A stretch of DNA of 64,000 nucleotides from the NCBI GenBank assembly GCA_019420275.1, contig JAHZHN010000002.1, positions 99,691-163,690 on the forward strand. The letters are read 5' to 3'. The first letter of the stretch is position 1. Each line of letters begins with the position of its first letter. The position numbers and the translations under genes were made by a program. This DNA is from Clostridiales bacterium. GTDB taxonomy: Bacteria > Bacillota > Clostridia > Lachnospirales > Lachnospiraceae. The notes below the pieces were generated by a model, which searched no databases, was not told the origin of the DNA, and was given only the letters and a program-made list of their open reading frames with translations. Positions 34,250-44,635 of the stretch are shown here, piece after piece.

Positions 34250-36004
34250 CTATTTGTTGTTAATAATTTTTCTTATCGTTTTCACTCCCGCTTCTCCCAA
34301 AATACCCTTCACAATTTTTTTCGCAACATTGGGCTGTTGCTCCTCTTCTATCTCTATTCTACTGACAAGTTTTAAAGCATTGCTTTCATTCTTAGAAGAG
34401 GTAAATACTTCAAATAAAATTGGTTGTGTATAATGCTGATTTGATACAAAATATCCTACATTCTCCAAAAACTCCTCCTTCGTAGAAGCAGAATAATATT
34501 TAAAGCCAAGATCTTCTGCATAATGTTTCAACAACGCTGGTGATTTGTTACCATAATGTCCTGCAGCTGCAATAAATTTATCAGCATCACTTCCAAACTT
34601 TGCGGCATTATGATTGTAATTTCTAAACTCAGTTCCTTTTCCATTATTGATTACAAGAAGCCGTATATTTTTTCCAACATGTCGATTTCCGATGGAATTC
34701 ATATCATAAAAAAACGCTAAATCCCCTATGATTCCAAAGTAAAGCATCTTTGGATTTGCCAATGACGCTCCTATTAAACTTGAAACACAACCGTCAATTC
34801 CAAAACCGCCAGTATTCGAATATCCTCTTATACTCTTTGCCATATCAAACAGATTCCAAGACCTCAATGAATTAAGAATTGCCAAGTGCAACACGCTATT
34901 TTCTGGAAGTTTTTTTGACATTTGCTGTGCTATCCAAATATTAGAAAAAGGCAAGTCAGGAATTTTACTTAATATTTTTTCTCGTTCCTTTTTCCAATCT
35001 TCTGCGTATGTAACGTCTATACTTGAATTTGGTGCATGAACTACATAATACTTAAAAAAAGTTTCTTCATTCATTTCAAATACATATTCAAGTTTTTTGA
35101 ACGTATCGCATATTTCACCATCAGAACTTACTCTCCACACTTTATCTGGATAAATCGTCATGTATGCTCCAGAAACATTCCCTAGATGTATAAGTACATC
35201 CATGCTCTGACAATCTGATCTATATAATTCCTGATTTGTTATTAAGTTCGCTAGCACACCATACTTTCCTGTATAATTACTTGTATGATCATATAGAACT
35301 ACTGCATTATACCTTTCACAAAATGCATCAACTAATTTAGTAAGTGTATCCTCCCATTTGCTATGAGCACCTACAATAATAGCAATTTTTTCCCCTGATA
35401 GTTTTGGAAATCTGTCATTTACACAAATACGATCTATAAATCGTGCTTCTGGCAATTCTTTGCATGAATAATCATCACTATACTTTGTCGTCAAATTAAT
35501 ATGAACCGGACCTCCACCGCGATGTTTAAGCTCTAATAATGCCTCATTAGCCTTTACACAACATAGCCATTCCTCTTCTGCACTATAAACAACAGACAAT
35601 TCTACACTCAACCGCTGAATATCATTCATAGAAGAAGAGCGATCAATAACCTGAGGTATATTGTGTCCAACTCTTCCTGTAAATTGAGTCGAAGTTATGG
35701 CTAAAATCGGGATTTTTCTATAATATGCTTCTGTCAATCCAGATACATAATTTCTTGAAGCTGTCGCTCCTGTACAACTTAAAGCAACAGGCTCTCCACT
35801 TTCTTCAGCAAGGCCACAGGCAATATATGCAGCTGATCTCTCATCAACAGATGAGTATATTTCAAAATATGAATCTTGCTGAATGCTTGCAACAAAACAA
35901 ACATTAGTTGCCCCAGGACTAACTACCACTTTCCTCACACCATGCTTTTTCATCAATGAAATTAGAATCTGCGCATTTCTTTCAACTGTATATCCCTTTT
36001 CCAT
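34250..36004 (-). CDS. Thiamine-diphosphate-dependent enzyme (acetolactate synthase/MenD-like) in sugar locus
   Basis: About 584 residues from the ATG at 36004 (GGAGG upstream). The N-terminal Pyr domain carries the activating Glu in SSVDERSAAYIACGLAEE. The C-terminal PP domain has the GDLAFFYDMNSIG to LLVINNGKG metal/diphosphate motif (GD-x25-NN). The FAD-binding middle domain looks degenerate. In polysaccharide loci such enzymes can attach two-carbon units to keto-sugars (as YerE does for branched sugars) or make keto-acid precursors. Both adjacent genes (SDR enzyme and flippase) support a precursor role. Confidence 0.7.
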   Translation of the reverse strand: MEKGYTVERNAQILISLMKKHGVRKVVVSPGATNVCFVASIQQDSYFEIYSSVDERSAAYIACGLAEESGEPVALSCTGATASRNYVSGLTEAYYRKIPILAITSTQFTGRVGHNIPQVIDRSSSMNDIQRLSVELSVVYSAEEEWLCCVKANEALLELKHRGGGPVHINLTTKYSDDYSCKELPEARFIDRICVNDRFPKLSGEKIAIIVGAHSKWEDTLTKLVDAFCERYNAVVLYDHTSNYTGKYGVLANLITNQELYRSDCQSMDVLIHLGNVSGAYMTIYPDKVWRVSSDGEICDTFKKLEYVFEMNEETFFKYYVVHAPNSSIDVTYAEDWKKEREKILSKIPDLPFSNIWIAQQMSKKLPENSVLHLAILNSLRSWNLFDMAKSIRGYSNTGGFGIDGCVSSLIGASLANPKMLYFGIIGDLAFFYDMNSIGNRHVGKNIRLLVINNGKGTEFRNYNHNAAKFGSDADKFIAAAGHYGNKSPALLKHYAEDLGFKYYSASTKEEFLENVGYFVSNQHYTQPILFEVFTSSKNESNALKLVSRIEIEEEQQPNVAKKIVKGILGEAGVKTIRKIINNK

Positions 36005-36043
36005 TGCGATTATACCTCCAATCACATACTTTCTTACTCATTT

Positions 36044-37609
36044 CTATTTTTTTAATAAACCATCAATTTTTTCAATGGCTGTTTGAAATTTACCATTTGT
36101 AATTGAATTAATTAATATTAACATCTGGCTAAATAATGGATCTTTACGATATATTAATATCAGAATAGTATTACTAAATATTAAACAAATAAGTAAATTT
36201 ATTAAGACTTTACTAATACCTTCTCCCTGTATAGTTTGACATATAAACAAACATGTTGCAGATATGAAACAAGTTATCACCATATTCTTTAGCAAACTTA
36301 CAATATATTCTTTAGATGACCTTTTAAAAATATTATTAAATATATTATATAAAAGCCATGGGAATGCAACAACCAGATAACTGATTATTGTCGAAAGTAA
36401 AATTGCATATATTCCCAAAAAATTCACAAAAATAAGATTTAAAGTTAAATTTGCTAATGCACTTATCAGTGGTCTGAAACGATCCTGATGCCAGACGCCT
36501 CCAGCATCCTTATATACGCACGCCAACTGATTAACCATATAAATATAAAAATATATACAAAAAAGCACTACTGCTATCATATCAAACATATAATCAGCAC
36601 CCACCCATAACTTCATAAATGGCTGATATACGCACGCAAAGCAACAAACACATACAGATAAAATCCACATTGTCAAAAAAGATAGTCTTCGAAAATCTGA
36701 GTAATTTTTTTCTATGGTTTCTGTAATAAGACTATTCCCTATACCCGCGGTACATGCATTAAAAATAATTAATATAAAAGCTATAACTGATGTCATTATG
36801 TAATAGTAATTCTGATATATAGCCAATATTTCCAATCCAAGGAAAGCAGAAATTACAATAGTATCTGCTGAGTTTACAATAGTCCCACCCAGTTTTGCTG
36901 TAAATAAGTCCCGTATACGTCTGTTTATATCCTTTGTTGTTGCTATATCCAACATTCCTTTTGGCTTATAATTCGGATATATTCTTTCTGCAACTATTGC
37001 TGTCGTAATGTTCGTAATAATTTGAAATGTTAATGCTATAATTAAATATGCGTAATAATTTTTAAATAAACAAAGAGCCGCAATCTGCATAACATATTGA
37101 AGTGTCAAAACAGTCATGCTTATTTTACTAATAATGTCATTTCTTTGATGAGCAGTAAATAAACTGTTTTTATATCCAAAAAGCCAGTACGAAAAAACTG
37201 TAGTTGCCAAATTCATCCAATACAGATAATATACATTAATATCTGGGGGAACATCACCACTAATAAGATAAGGCACAAACGGGGTTAAGGCAGATCCTAT
37301 TATCGCAATAGCCAAACCAATATAACGATAATATTTGCGATATTGATTCATTAACGCACATATTGTCACATGATCATCTTCTGCAATAGGCTTATACATA
37401 CTGAAAATCATAGCATTTCCCACACCAAGCTCGGCTAAATTCAACACTTGCAAAATAGACACAAAAAGACTATTCAATCCTAAATATTCTACTCCCAAAA
37501 TGTAGATCATTATCGTCCTCATAACGAATGGAACAATAATCATATACAATTTCTGAATAATTCCAAATATCACATTTCGCATTGCATTTCGAGTACGCTC
37601 AATTTTCAT
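36044..37609 (-). CDS. Wzx-like polysaccharide flippase
   Basis: 521 residues with 12-14 predicted transmembrane segments, opening with RNVIFGIIQKLYMIIVPFVM and LGLNSLFVSILQVLNLAELG. This matches the MATE/MOP-type polysaccharide transporter family (RfbX/Wzx). It would move the lipid-linked repeat unit across the membrane for polymerisation. Placed mid-operon, between the TPP enzyme and a pyruvyl transferase. Confidence 0.85.
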   Translation of the reverse strand: MKIERTRNAMRNVIFGIIQKLYMIIVPFVMRTIMIYILGVEYLGLNSLFVSILQVLNLAELGVGNAMIFSMYKPIAEDDHVTICALMNQYRKYYRYIGLAIAIIGSALTPFVPYLISGDVPPDINVYYLYWMNLATTVFSYWLFGYKNSLFTAHQRNDIISKISMTVLTLQYVMQIAALCLFKNYYAYLIIALTFQIITNITTAIVAERIYPNYKPKGMLDIATTKDINRRIRDLFTAKLGGTIVNSADTIVISAFLGLEILAIYQNYYYIMTSVIAFILIIFNACTAGIGNSLITETIEKNYSDFRRLSFLTMWILSVCVCCFACVYQPFMKLWVGADYMFDMIAVVLFCIYFYIYMVNQLACVYKDAGGVWHQDRFRPLISALANLTLNLIFVNFLGIYAILLSTIISYLVVAFPWLLYNIFNNIFKRSSKEYIVSLLKNMVITCFISATCLFICQTIQGEGISKVLINLLICLIFSNTILILIYRKDPLFSQMLILINSITNGKFQTAIEKIDGLLKK

Positions 37610-37633
37610 TTCAGATTTATTCTCCTCTTTTTT

Positions 37634-38803
37634 CTAAATCGAAAGATTACAAACTCTCTCAACCGCTCTTATCATTTGTTCCCTTCTTAAATTTGCTCCT
37701 CCTATCAATTTATTTTTAATTTCTCTTTCATGCTCCAACAACCAATTAAATTTTTTCCAAAGATCCTTTGGATTTGTTATCTCCTGAACAGGAACAACAT
37801 ATTCATCGATAGATCCAAATAAGTCCAAAGCAATTCCTCTCGATTTTATTGAATATCCTAACACCAACGTTGGAACACCTGTCGAATATGCAGCTATGGA
37901 TGCATGAGTTCTTGCAGTAATTAAAAATTTCAAATTTGATATATATGTTTTTAATGACGGTGCATCCATATCTTCTATTATGGATATACGTTCTTCACCC
38001 TCAAATTTTTCTGCTAATTTTTTCAATACATCTAAGTCATTACTATTACTCCATACCACATGTGGTATCAATGAAATATTATAATCTGTATCTTTTAAAA
38101 TCATCTTAACGAGATAAATACAACTTTTAAAAACTATTTGAGAATTTGACGCATAATTAAAAACTAAAGGGCTCAGATTAATGCCTATTGTATTAGGTTT
38201 TGGTCTTTTCGATATTTTTTTATTCATAGGTAAAAAAAATGCTGAATCTGGAGCCAGGACAAGATTTGTAACTCCATTGTTTTTCATTAACTTATACGTT
38301 AATGTTTCCCTGGCAACGACCAAATCGTATTGGCAAAAATCAGTTACTGCCTTACTATTCTCGAAAACTGTTTCATCAACTGAACATCCCCACAATACTG
38401 TTTTCTGACCAAGTTCTTTAGAGTATTGATGATAAGAAATAAATTTGTAAAGTTCTTCATAGCAAAAATTGTCTCCGCCTATAGATAAACTTATTGCATT
38501 TTTTCCAGCCAACTGAATTGCTCCACAGTAGGAAAATTTATCCATAGCATACTGATCTTTCTTCACTTTAAGTTTATAGTATGATTTTAAATAACTTATC
38601 GCTGTTTTTTTTACGGGCTCTTTATCTGTATGAAGCTCTACTAAATTTCCAAGTCCATACTTCTTATCTTCAGATATGTTATGGCTCATTAAAATAATTT
38701 TATCAAATGGCTGCTCTTTGAAAACTTCCACTGTAGCTCGTACAAGTGCCTCGCATCCATGATTTGCAGAACCATTATGGGCATACATCAATAAATTTCT
38801 CAT
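37634..38803 (-). CDS. Polysaccharide pyruvyl transferase family protein
   Basis: 389 residues. The start YAHNGSANHGCEALVRATVE and the C-terminal FLITARTHASIAAYSTGVP are typical of the pyruvyl-transferase family (CsaB-like), with the conserved R-x-H. Divergent from the second copy at 29714, so the two probably modify different positions or substrates. 24 bp upstream of the flippase. Confidence 0.8.
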   Translation of the reverse strand: MRNLLMYAHNGSANHGCEALVRATVEVFKEQPFDKIILMSHNISEDKKYGLGNLVELHTDKEPVKKTAISYLKSYYKLKVKKDQYAMDKFSYCGAIQLAGKNAISLSIGGDNFCYEELYKFISYHQYSKELGQKTVLWGCSVDETVFENSKAVTDFCQYDLVVARETLTYKLMKNNGVTNLVLAPDSAFFLPMNKKISKRPKPNTIGINLSPLVFNYASNSQIVFKSCIYLVKMILKDTDYNISLIPHVVWSNSNDLDVLKKLAEKFEGEERISIIEDMDAPSLKTYISNLKFLITARTHASIAAYSTGVPTLVLGYSIKSRGIALDLFGSIDEYVVPVQEITNPKDLWKKFNWLLEHEREIKNKLIGGANLRREQMIRAVERVCNLSI

Positions 38804-38833
38804 ATTAATTCCTTTTCCTTTTATACAATATTA

Positions 38834-40348
38834 TTATTTCCAAACATTATACTTTGCAATCCCATTCAATTTGAACTCAATATCAAATGGCTCATTATTA
38901 TAAAAATAAGCTCCGTATTCTGTTCTTAGTTCATTAGTCGCCAACTCTGCATATGGAAGAATCTCCATCTCAATATAATCAGTACCAGATTTCACTTTAC
39001 TTTCAACATAATCCAATCTAATATCATAAAACTTTTTATTCTCGTGCATCATACCAAAAATGATTACAGCAACAGTTATTCCACATACTACAATGCTAAT
39101 TCGTATAATTTTTTTTAACGTATGTGATATTTCTTTATGTTCTGACAAAGTAACAATAATTTCATACATAACAAGACCAGTAAAAATATTTCCAAAAAAA
39201 TATGATCTGGCACAATCAGGATTCAAAAAAATCATTGGCAAAAAAAAGATCAATGCGGAAATCATGTAAAAACAAATCGTTACAATCCTCTCTTTGTTGT
39301 TAACTACAACAATGCTAATTACAATAATCGAAATCCAAAACAATGTTCCCAACATAGCAATTAAAAATACATTCCCTGGAACCAAATTATAACTTGAGTG
39401 AAAATCATTTTGAATTGAGAAGATCCATGCTTCTATCATCGTGAAAATCAATATTATGCTTGATAAAATAGAAATATTTCTTTTAAAAGTACTTAAATAT
39501 GAAAATTGTTTTAAAATCAAAATTATACATGCTATTGCTAAAATAGTGACAACAATCGGATTAAGCATAAAAGTAAATATAGAAAAATCATATATTTTTT
39601 CTATTATTTGGACAAAAAAATCTTTAACTCCAGTGACCGCTACGCTCACAGAATGTGCATCATCATTACCGGCAATTGTATTTCTGTATCCTATACAAGA
39701 AAACATTAGTATACAGCCAATTATACTTCCACCTAAAATTAATACTTGCTGTTTCAAATTTTTACGTTTTTTTAAAGTAATTAATACACAGCAAAAACAT
39801 AATAAAAAAATATACAATGTTACTGTTTCCATAAAAAATGAACATAATATACATCCAAAAGCTGTTATAAAAACTTTTCCTTTTCTTATATATTTCTCTT
39901 GAATAATCTCTTTGCATACATTTATAATAAATAAAATACCTATCATGGGAACAAGATAATTCACAAATCCTGGAGTCCAATTATATATTTCTCTCCAGTT
40001 ATCAACAGGAATCAAAAACAAAACTGCAAGTGCTAGAACTGGAATTCTAAACATTTCTATTTTCATTATTATATATGCTAATCCAACCATACATATAGTC
40101 ATGAATAACCATCGAACCCACGCATAACCACTCATTACACTCCCTGATATTAAAATACTGACAATATTCCCTACATAACGTCCATTTCGATATAATATAA
40201 AATCTTGTGCATCCTTTAAACTGATTCCATTAAAGTAAAAATCATCTCCTGACAGTATAAGTTGCGAAAAAATTACTCCAAAAAATAAACCTGCAAGTAT
40301 TAATATAATCCACTTGCTATTAAAAAAACGATTCCTCATAACAGTCAT
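38834..40348 (-). CDS. Multipass membrane protein (DUF6056-like)
   Basis: 504 residues, about 11-12 transmembrane segments. The early motifs LSGDDFYFNG and WREIYNWTPGFVNYLVP are shared by a family of membrane proteins in polysaccharide loci related to GT-C glycosyltransferases; the DD pair after TM1 supports a lipid-linked sugar transferase. It overlaps the next glycosyltransferase by 4 bp, so the two are translationally coupled. Confidence 0.65.
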   Translation of the reverse strand: MTVMRNRFFNSKWIILILAGLFFGVIFSQLILSGDDFYFNGISLKDAQDFILYRNGRYVGNIVSILISGSVMSGYAWVRWLFMTICMVGLAYIIMKIEMFRIPVLALAVLFLIPVDNWREIYNWTPGFVNYLVPMIGILFIINVCKEIIQEKYIRKGKVFITAFGCILCSFFMETVTLYIFLLCFCCVLITLKKRKNLKQQVLILGGSIIGCILMFSCIGYRNTIAGNDDAHSVSVAVTGVKDFFVQIIEKIYDFSIFTFMLNPIVVTILAIACIILILKQFSYLSTFKRNISILSSIILIFTMIEAWIFSIQNDFHSSYNLVPGNVFLIAMLGTLFWISIIVISIVVVNNKERIVTICFYMISALIFFLPMIFLNPDCARSYFFGNIFTGLVMYEIIVTLSEHKEISHTLKKIIRISIVVCGITVAVIIFGMMHENKKFYDIRLDYVESKVKSGTDYIEMEILPYAELATNELRTEYGAYFYNNEPFDIEFKLNGIAKYNVWK

Positions 40349-41325
40349 TTATACCTTCCTCCTCGAAACATTTCTGAAATATGAAAAAAGAGAATAATTA
40401 GTGTAGCATTATTAATAATAAAAAGAACTTGGATTTTTCTGCTTTTCGGAAAGAAATCTGATATATGTTTTCTCATTTCTTTATACCATTCTTTTCTCTG
40501 AATATGTTTAAAAATCTCTTTTTTCTTTTTTAAATCTAATTGATTATTTTCAAAGACCTGAAACATTCTAGAAAAGTTCAAACGGTTTTGCATACTTTTA
40601 AGTTCAGTAAATTTGTAATCAGGATATTTCTCAGTTAATACTTTATAAATTTCATTATATACTTTATCAACAGCATCTACTGTTTTCATTGATATAATTC
40701 CACTCAATGAATCTATTTGGTCAATTCGATAATAGTAATCTGTATAACTCAATAATGATATATTTTGGCAATATAAAAGATAATTTGCTACAAATAGAGT
40801 ATCTTCGCCATATGAAAAACTTTCATTAAATCTTATATTAAATTTATTCAAAATATCTTTTTTAAATCTTTTACCCCATACTACATTAATTCCACCAAGT
40901 TTTATCAATTCATTTATCTCATTTTCAGATACTTTAATATCTTTATCTTCTTTATATTGAGAATATAGAGCATTTGTTTTATAGACTTTAGCTCCCGTAA
41001 TAACCAAATCAGCTGAATCTTTACTTAAATGTTTCAAATAATCTGGTGATACAACATCATCGCTATCCAAAAAACAGATGCTCTCTCCTCTTGATTTCTC
41101 TATTCCCATATTCCTTGCAGCTGAAACACCTTCATTTTCTTTATAAAAATATATAAAGCGTCTATCCTTTTTACTAAAAGATTTACACAGACTTGCGCTT
41201 GAATCTGTAGATCCATCATCAATAATAATCACTTCAAAATCTTCATACGTTTGTTGCTGTACAGATAGCAAACACTTTTCTATTGTGTTATAGGCATTAT
41301 ACAAAGGGATAACTACACTAATCAT
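40345..41325 (-). CDS. Family 2 glycosyltransferase
   Basis: 326 residues. GT-A signature: ISVVIPLYNAYNTIEKCLLS, then VIIIDDGSTDSS and ICFLDSDDVVSPDY. A hydrophobic C-terminal helix (VLFIINNATLIILFF) may tie it to the membrane. It overlaps the DUF6056-like gene. The donor sugar is unknown. Confidence 0.85.
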   Translation of the reverse strand: MISVVIPLYNAYNTIEKCLLSVQQQTYEDFEVIIIDDGSTDSSASLCKSFSKKDRRFIYFYKENEGVSAARNMGIEKSRGESICFLDSDDVVSPDYLKHLSKDSADLVITGAKVYKTNALYSQYKEDKDIKVSENEINELIKLGGINVVWGKRFKKDILNKFNIRFNESFSYGEDTLFVANYLLYCQNISLLSYTDYYYRIDQIDSLSGIISMKTVDAVDKVYNEIYKVLTEKYPDYKFTELKSMQNRLNFSRMFQVFENNQLDLKKKKEIFKHIQRKEWYKEMRKHISDFFPKSRKIQVLFIINNATLIILFFHISEMFRGGRYK

Positions 41326-41472
41326 ATCTACTTCTACCTCTTATCCAAAAAAAACTATTTTCCTAACATTAAAATAACCTTTTTTATTATTCAAATACAT
41401 AAGCGCCGCACACTATTAATACATTTTCTTATTTGTTACATGCTTTACAAATTCTTTATATAACATCACTAT

Positions 41473-42453
41473 CTATAAACCGATTTTTAATCTGTTTCTA
41501 ATTCTGCATGTAATTCTTAATGACATTTTACTTATCAAACACCATATTCTTTGTTTCATTGGAATTTCATCATTTTTCAATATATCATCCTTAATAGCAA
41601 TATCCCTATGTATTTTTAAAATAATAGACCACGCAACTTTTTGATCTTTTTTATCCATATCTTGTATTACCATCTGTCCCGCGTACAAACATGACATAAG
41701 CAAATTATACTTTGCGATATCTTTTATCACTGGAAAATAGATTTCAATGAACCTCAGGCGTATTACCTTTGCCTCAAGCGCATCTAATCTTTTAATTGAA
41801 TATTGGTTATGTATTATGCTAGTTTCTCTTTGTCGATAAAAATAGAGTGAATCCGATAAGAATGCAACTTTATTTGCATTTGCAAATACACGATATGTCC
41901 AAAACTCATCCTCATTGCATTTTCCAACAGGAAATATATTGTCACCAATTACATCTTTAGTATAGATCTTATTCCAAACAGTTTGATGAAATATATTGTC
42001 TAATATCAATTCCCGCAACGCATCTATCTTATTATATACATCAATCTGCTTTTCTACATACTTTTGGAAAACAATTGAATGACTAAATTTTATTACTGAA
42101 CATTCTACGATTTCAACCTTTTTTTTCTTTAACGTCAAAACTAGTCTTTCGACCATTTCTTTATGTATGATATCGTCGCTATCCACAAACATTATATACT
42201 CTCCACTACAAATATCTAACCCTTTATTACGTGCATCTGAAAGCCCTCCATTTTTTTTGTGTAACACCTTAATTCGTTTATCCTTTTGTGCATAATCATC
42301 ACATATTTGTGGGCACCCGTCTGGAGATCCATCATCGACAAGAATAATTTCAATATTTTTATATGTCTGATTAACAAGAGAATCAATACATTCAGGTAAG
42401 TACTCTTCTACTTTATAAATCGGAACTATAATACTAACACAACTACTACACAT
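41473..42453 (-). CDS. Family 2 glycosyltransferase
   Basis: About 326 residues from the ATG at 42453 (AAGGA ten bases upstream), preferred because the fold starts at SIIVPIYKVEEYLPECIDSL; a longer frame to 42510 overlaps the previous gene. IEIILVDDGSPDG and MFVDSDDIIH mark the nucleotide and metal sites. Confidence 0.85.
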   Translation of the reverse strand: MCSSCVSIIVPIYKVEEYLPECIDSLVNQTYKNIEIILVDDGSPDGCPQICDDYAQKDKRIKVLHKKNGGLSDARNKGLDICSGEYIMFVDSDDIIHKEMVERLVLTLKKKKVEIVECSVIKFSHSIVFQKYVEKQIDVYNKIDALRELILDNIFHQTVWNKIYTKDVIGDNIFPVGKCNEDEFWTYRVFANANKVAFLSDSLYFYRQRETSIIHNQYSIKRLDALEAKVIRLRFIEIYFPVIKDIAKYNLLMSCLYAGQMVIQDMDKKDQKVAWSIILKIHRDIAIKDDILKNDEIPMKQRIWCLISKMSLRITCRIRNRLKIGL

Positions 42454-42479
42454 TTGATCCCAATCCTTGCAATAACTAA

Positions 42480-43448
42480 TTAATTTTTTGACAACTTTCT
42501 GTAAATCCAATATACTTTATTATATAATGCAGGAAAAAATCGAATTATAATATATAAAATTTTTTTCCTATTACTTAAATACTTATAGCAATTCTCTTTT
42601 ATAAGTATTTTTCTCAATTCTCTAGGTAATCTCTCATGATATACATAATCAGCACATAACAGGCTACTAAATAAATCAATTATGATGCTATAATATGCAC
42701 TTTTGGCATATACTTTTAAATTATCATCAATATCATACATTATAAATTTTCTTACATTCATCATATCGTAGACCATCTTTTTATTAATGATTTGATGTGA
42801 TACTGAAGTCATTCTTACTAAATAATGATAAGGACAAATATCTTCAAAAACAGCTCTTGAAGCAAAAGAGAACAAATAATAATTCATTAACAAATCTTCA
42901 TTATACCTGATACCAGTATCCATTAGTTTTTTATCAATCAATTCTATTAATAAATCTCTCTTAAAAAGTTTATTCCACAATCCCGGTTCAATTATTGTAC
43001 CTTCCAATAAGGCCTTAATAGCCTCTTCCCTATTCTGAACTATTATTTTTTTACTATTGTAAAAATACTTTTTTTCTCCATCCTCGAATTCTTTTTGATA
43101 ACCACAATGAGATATATCAGCATTGTATTTTATTGCATTTTCATACAAATGCTCGTACATGTATTTCTCAACATAATCATCCCCATCCATAAATCCTATC
43201 CACTCACCAATGGACTCTTGAATTCCAACTAATCTAGCATGAGTAACACCACCATTATCAAGATGAATGGGCTTAATTTTATTAGGGAATTTATGCGCAT
43301 ACTCATCAATTAAATCTCCTGTACGGTCACTCGAACCATCATCGACAACTATGATTTCCATATTATTGTATGTCTGTTTAAGAAGACTATCCAATGCTTT
43401 TTCTATATAGTTTTCCAAATTATATACTGGAACAATAACGCTTATCAT
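42480..43448 (-). CDS. Family 2 glycosyltransferase
   Basis: 322 residues. ISVIVPVYNLENYIEKALDS, MEIIVVDDGSSDRT and GFMDGDDYVEKYM are the GT-A landmarks. It belongs to a run of related transferases, each probably adding one residue of the repeat unit. Confidence 0.85.
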   Translation of the reverse strand: MISVIVPVYNLENYIEKALDSLLKQTYNNMEIIVVDDGSSDRTGDLIDEYAHKFPNKIKPIHLDNGGVTHARLVGIQESIGEWIGFMDGDDYVEKYMYEHLYENAIKYNADISHCGYQKEFEDGEKKYFYNSKKIIVQNREEAIKALLEGTIIEPGLWNKLFKRDLLIELIDKKLMDTGIRYNEDLLMNYYLFSFASRAVFEDICPYHYLVRMTSVSHQIINKKMVYDMMNVRKFIMYDIDDNLKVYAKSAYYSIIIDLFSSLLCADYVYHERLPRELRKILIKENCYKYLSNRKKILYIIIRFFPALYNKVYWIYRKLSKN

Positions 43449-43501
43449 ATGATTCTCCCATTAATTAAACATACTTCAAATTATTTTATAACACCATTAA
43501 A

Positions 43502-44635
43502 TTAAATCTTTAAGCTTATTAAATTTATAAAAAAATTTTCGGACTCTTTTACAGTTTTTTCCCTAGAAAAAAATCGTCCTCTTTCTGTAGCTTTTATACA
43601 ATAGTACTTATATTTATCTTTACAATCAATTAATGATTTTATAGCATTATATAGACCAATCTCATCATTGTTTGTGATAATTCCATATTCATTTTCACCT
43701 AACAGTTCAACCATCCCTGATACACGTGTAGTGACAACAGGTATTCCTAATACTAATGCTTCCGTGACAGCAGTAGAAAATCCCTCAGAAAATGAACTGC
43801 AAACAAATAGATCGCAGTGTTTCATGTATACATATGGATTTTTTTGATATCCTAAAAGTGTAAAAGTTTTCTCGACACCATATTGTTTTGCTAAGCTCTG
43901 CAATTGTTTTCTCTCCGGACCTTCTCCTAAAATATAAGTATGTACTTTATACCCCTTCTGAACAAGTTCTTTATGAACTTTAAGCAAACGATTAAATCCT
44001 TTTATAGGAAATAAAGTTCCCACTGCACAAATTTTGAAATAGGACTCATCAAATAATTCGGATGAAATTTTCTCATTTGACATTTCAAGAATTAAATCCG
44101 TCAAATTCGTATTATAAATAACGGCTTCTTTGTTCTGCAAATGATACAATTTCATAAAAGCATCCTGTACATCTCTTGATACCGAAACTATTTTATCAAA
44201 AGCTGTGTAACATTTTATTGCTTCATTTTCATTCCTAAATAATCTAGCTGAATCTTTTAAAGTGGTCATAGTACGATGAATCCAACACACCTTTTTGGTC
44301 CTCCTGTCTGAACATCCACTTATTATGCGAGCCGTCTGTCCTTCCAGATATGATACAACTATATCATAGTGTTCTTGAATAAACCGATTATACAAAAAAT
44401 GTGGTGAAAATAATTTCAAAAAATGTGCTATTCCCGGAACTGATCTTTTAAAACAAGTTTTGTAAGATATATGTGCTTTAAGCGAATCTTTATGTACTCC
44501 TTCATCATATAATGTCATAACTGTAATATCAAATTTTTGCTTGTTCATGTGATTAACAAGATTTACTAATACCTTTTCTGCTCCGCCATGCCCCAAATTA
44601 GGAATCATAAATAAAATTTTAATCTTTTTACTCAT
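43502..44635 (-). CDS. Family 4 glycosyltransferase
   Basis: 377 residues with the GT-B fold: N-terminal MIPNLGHGGAEKVLVNLVNH and C-terminal CDLFVCSSFSEGFSTAVTEA (the E-x7-E donor site) with LGEGPERKQL. Overlaps the next gene by 8 bp. It transfers a sugar with retention of configuration; substrate unknown. Confidence 0.9.
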   Translation of the reverse strand: MSKKIKILFMIPNLGHGGAEKVLVNLVNHMNKQKFDITVMTLYDEGVHKDSLKAHISYKTCFKRSVPGIAHFLKLFSPHFLYNRFIQEHYDIVVSYLEGQTARIISGCSDRRTKKVCWIHRTMTTLKDSARLFRNENEAIKCYTAFDKIVSVSRDVQDAFMKLYHLQNKEAVIYNTNLTDLILEMSNEKISSELFDESYFKICAVGTLFPIKGFNRLLKVHKELVQKGYKVHTYILGEGPERKQLQSLAKQYGVEKTFTLLGYQKNPYVYMKHCDLFVCSSFSEGFSTAVTEALVLGIPVVTTRVSGMVELLGENEYGIITNNDEIGLYNAIKSLIDCKDKYKYYCIKATERGRFFSREKTVKESENFFINLISLKI

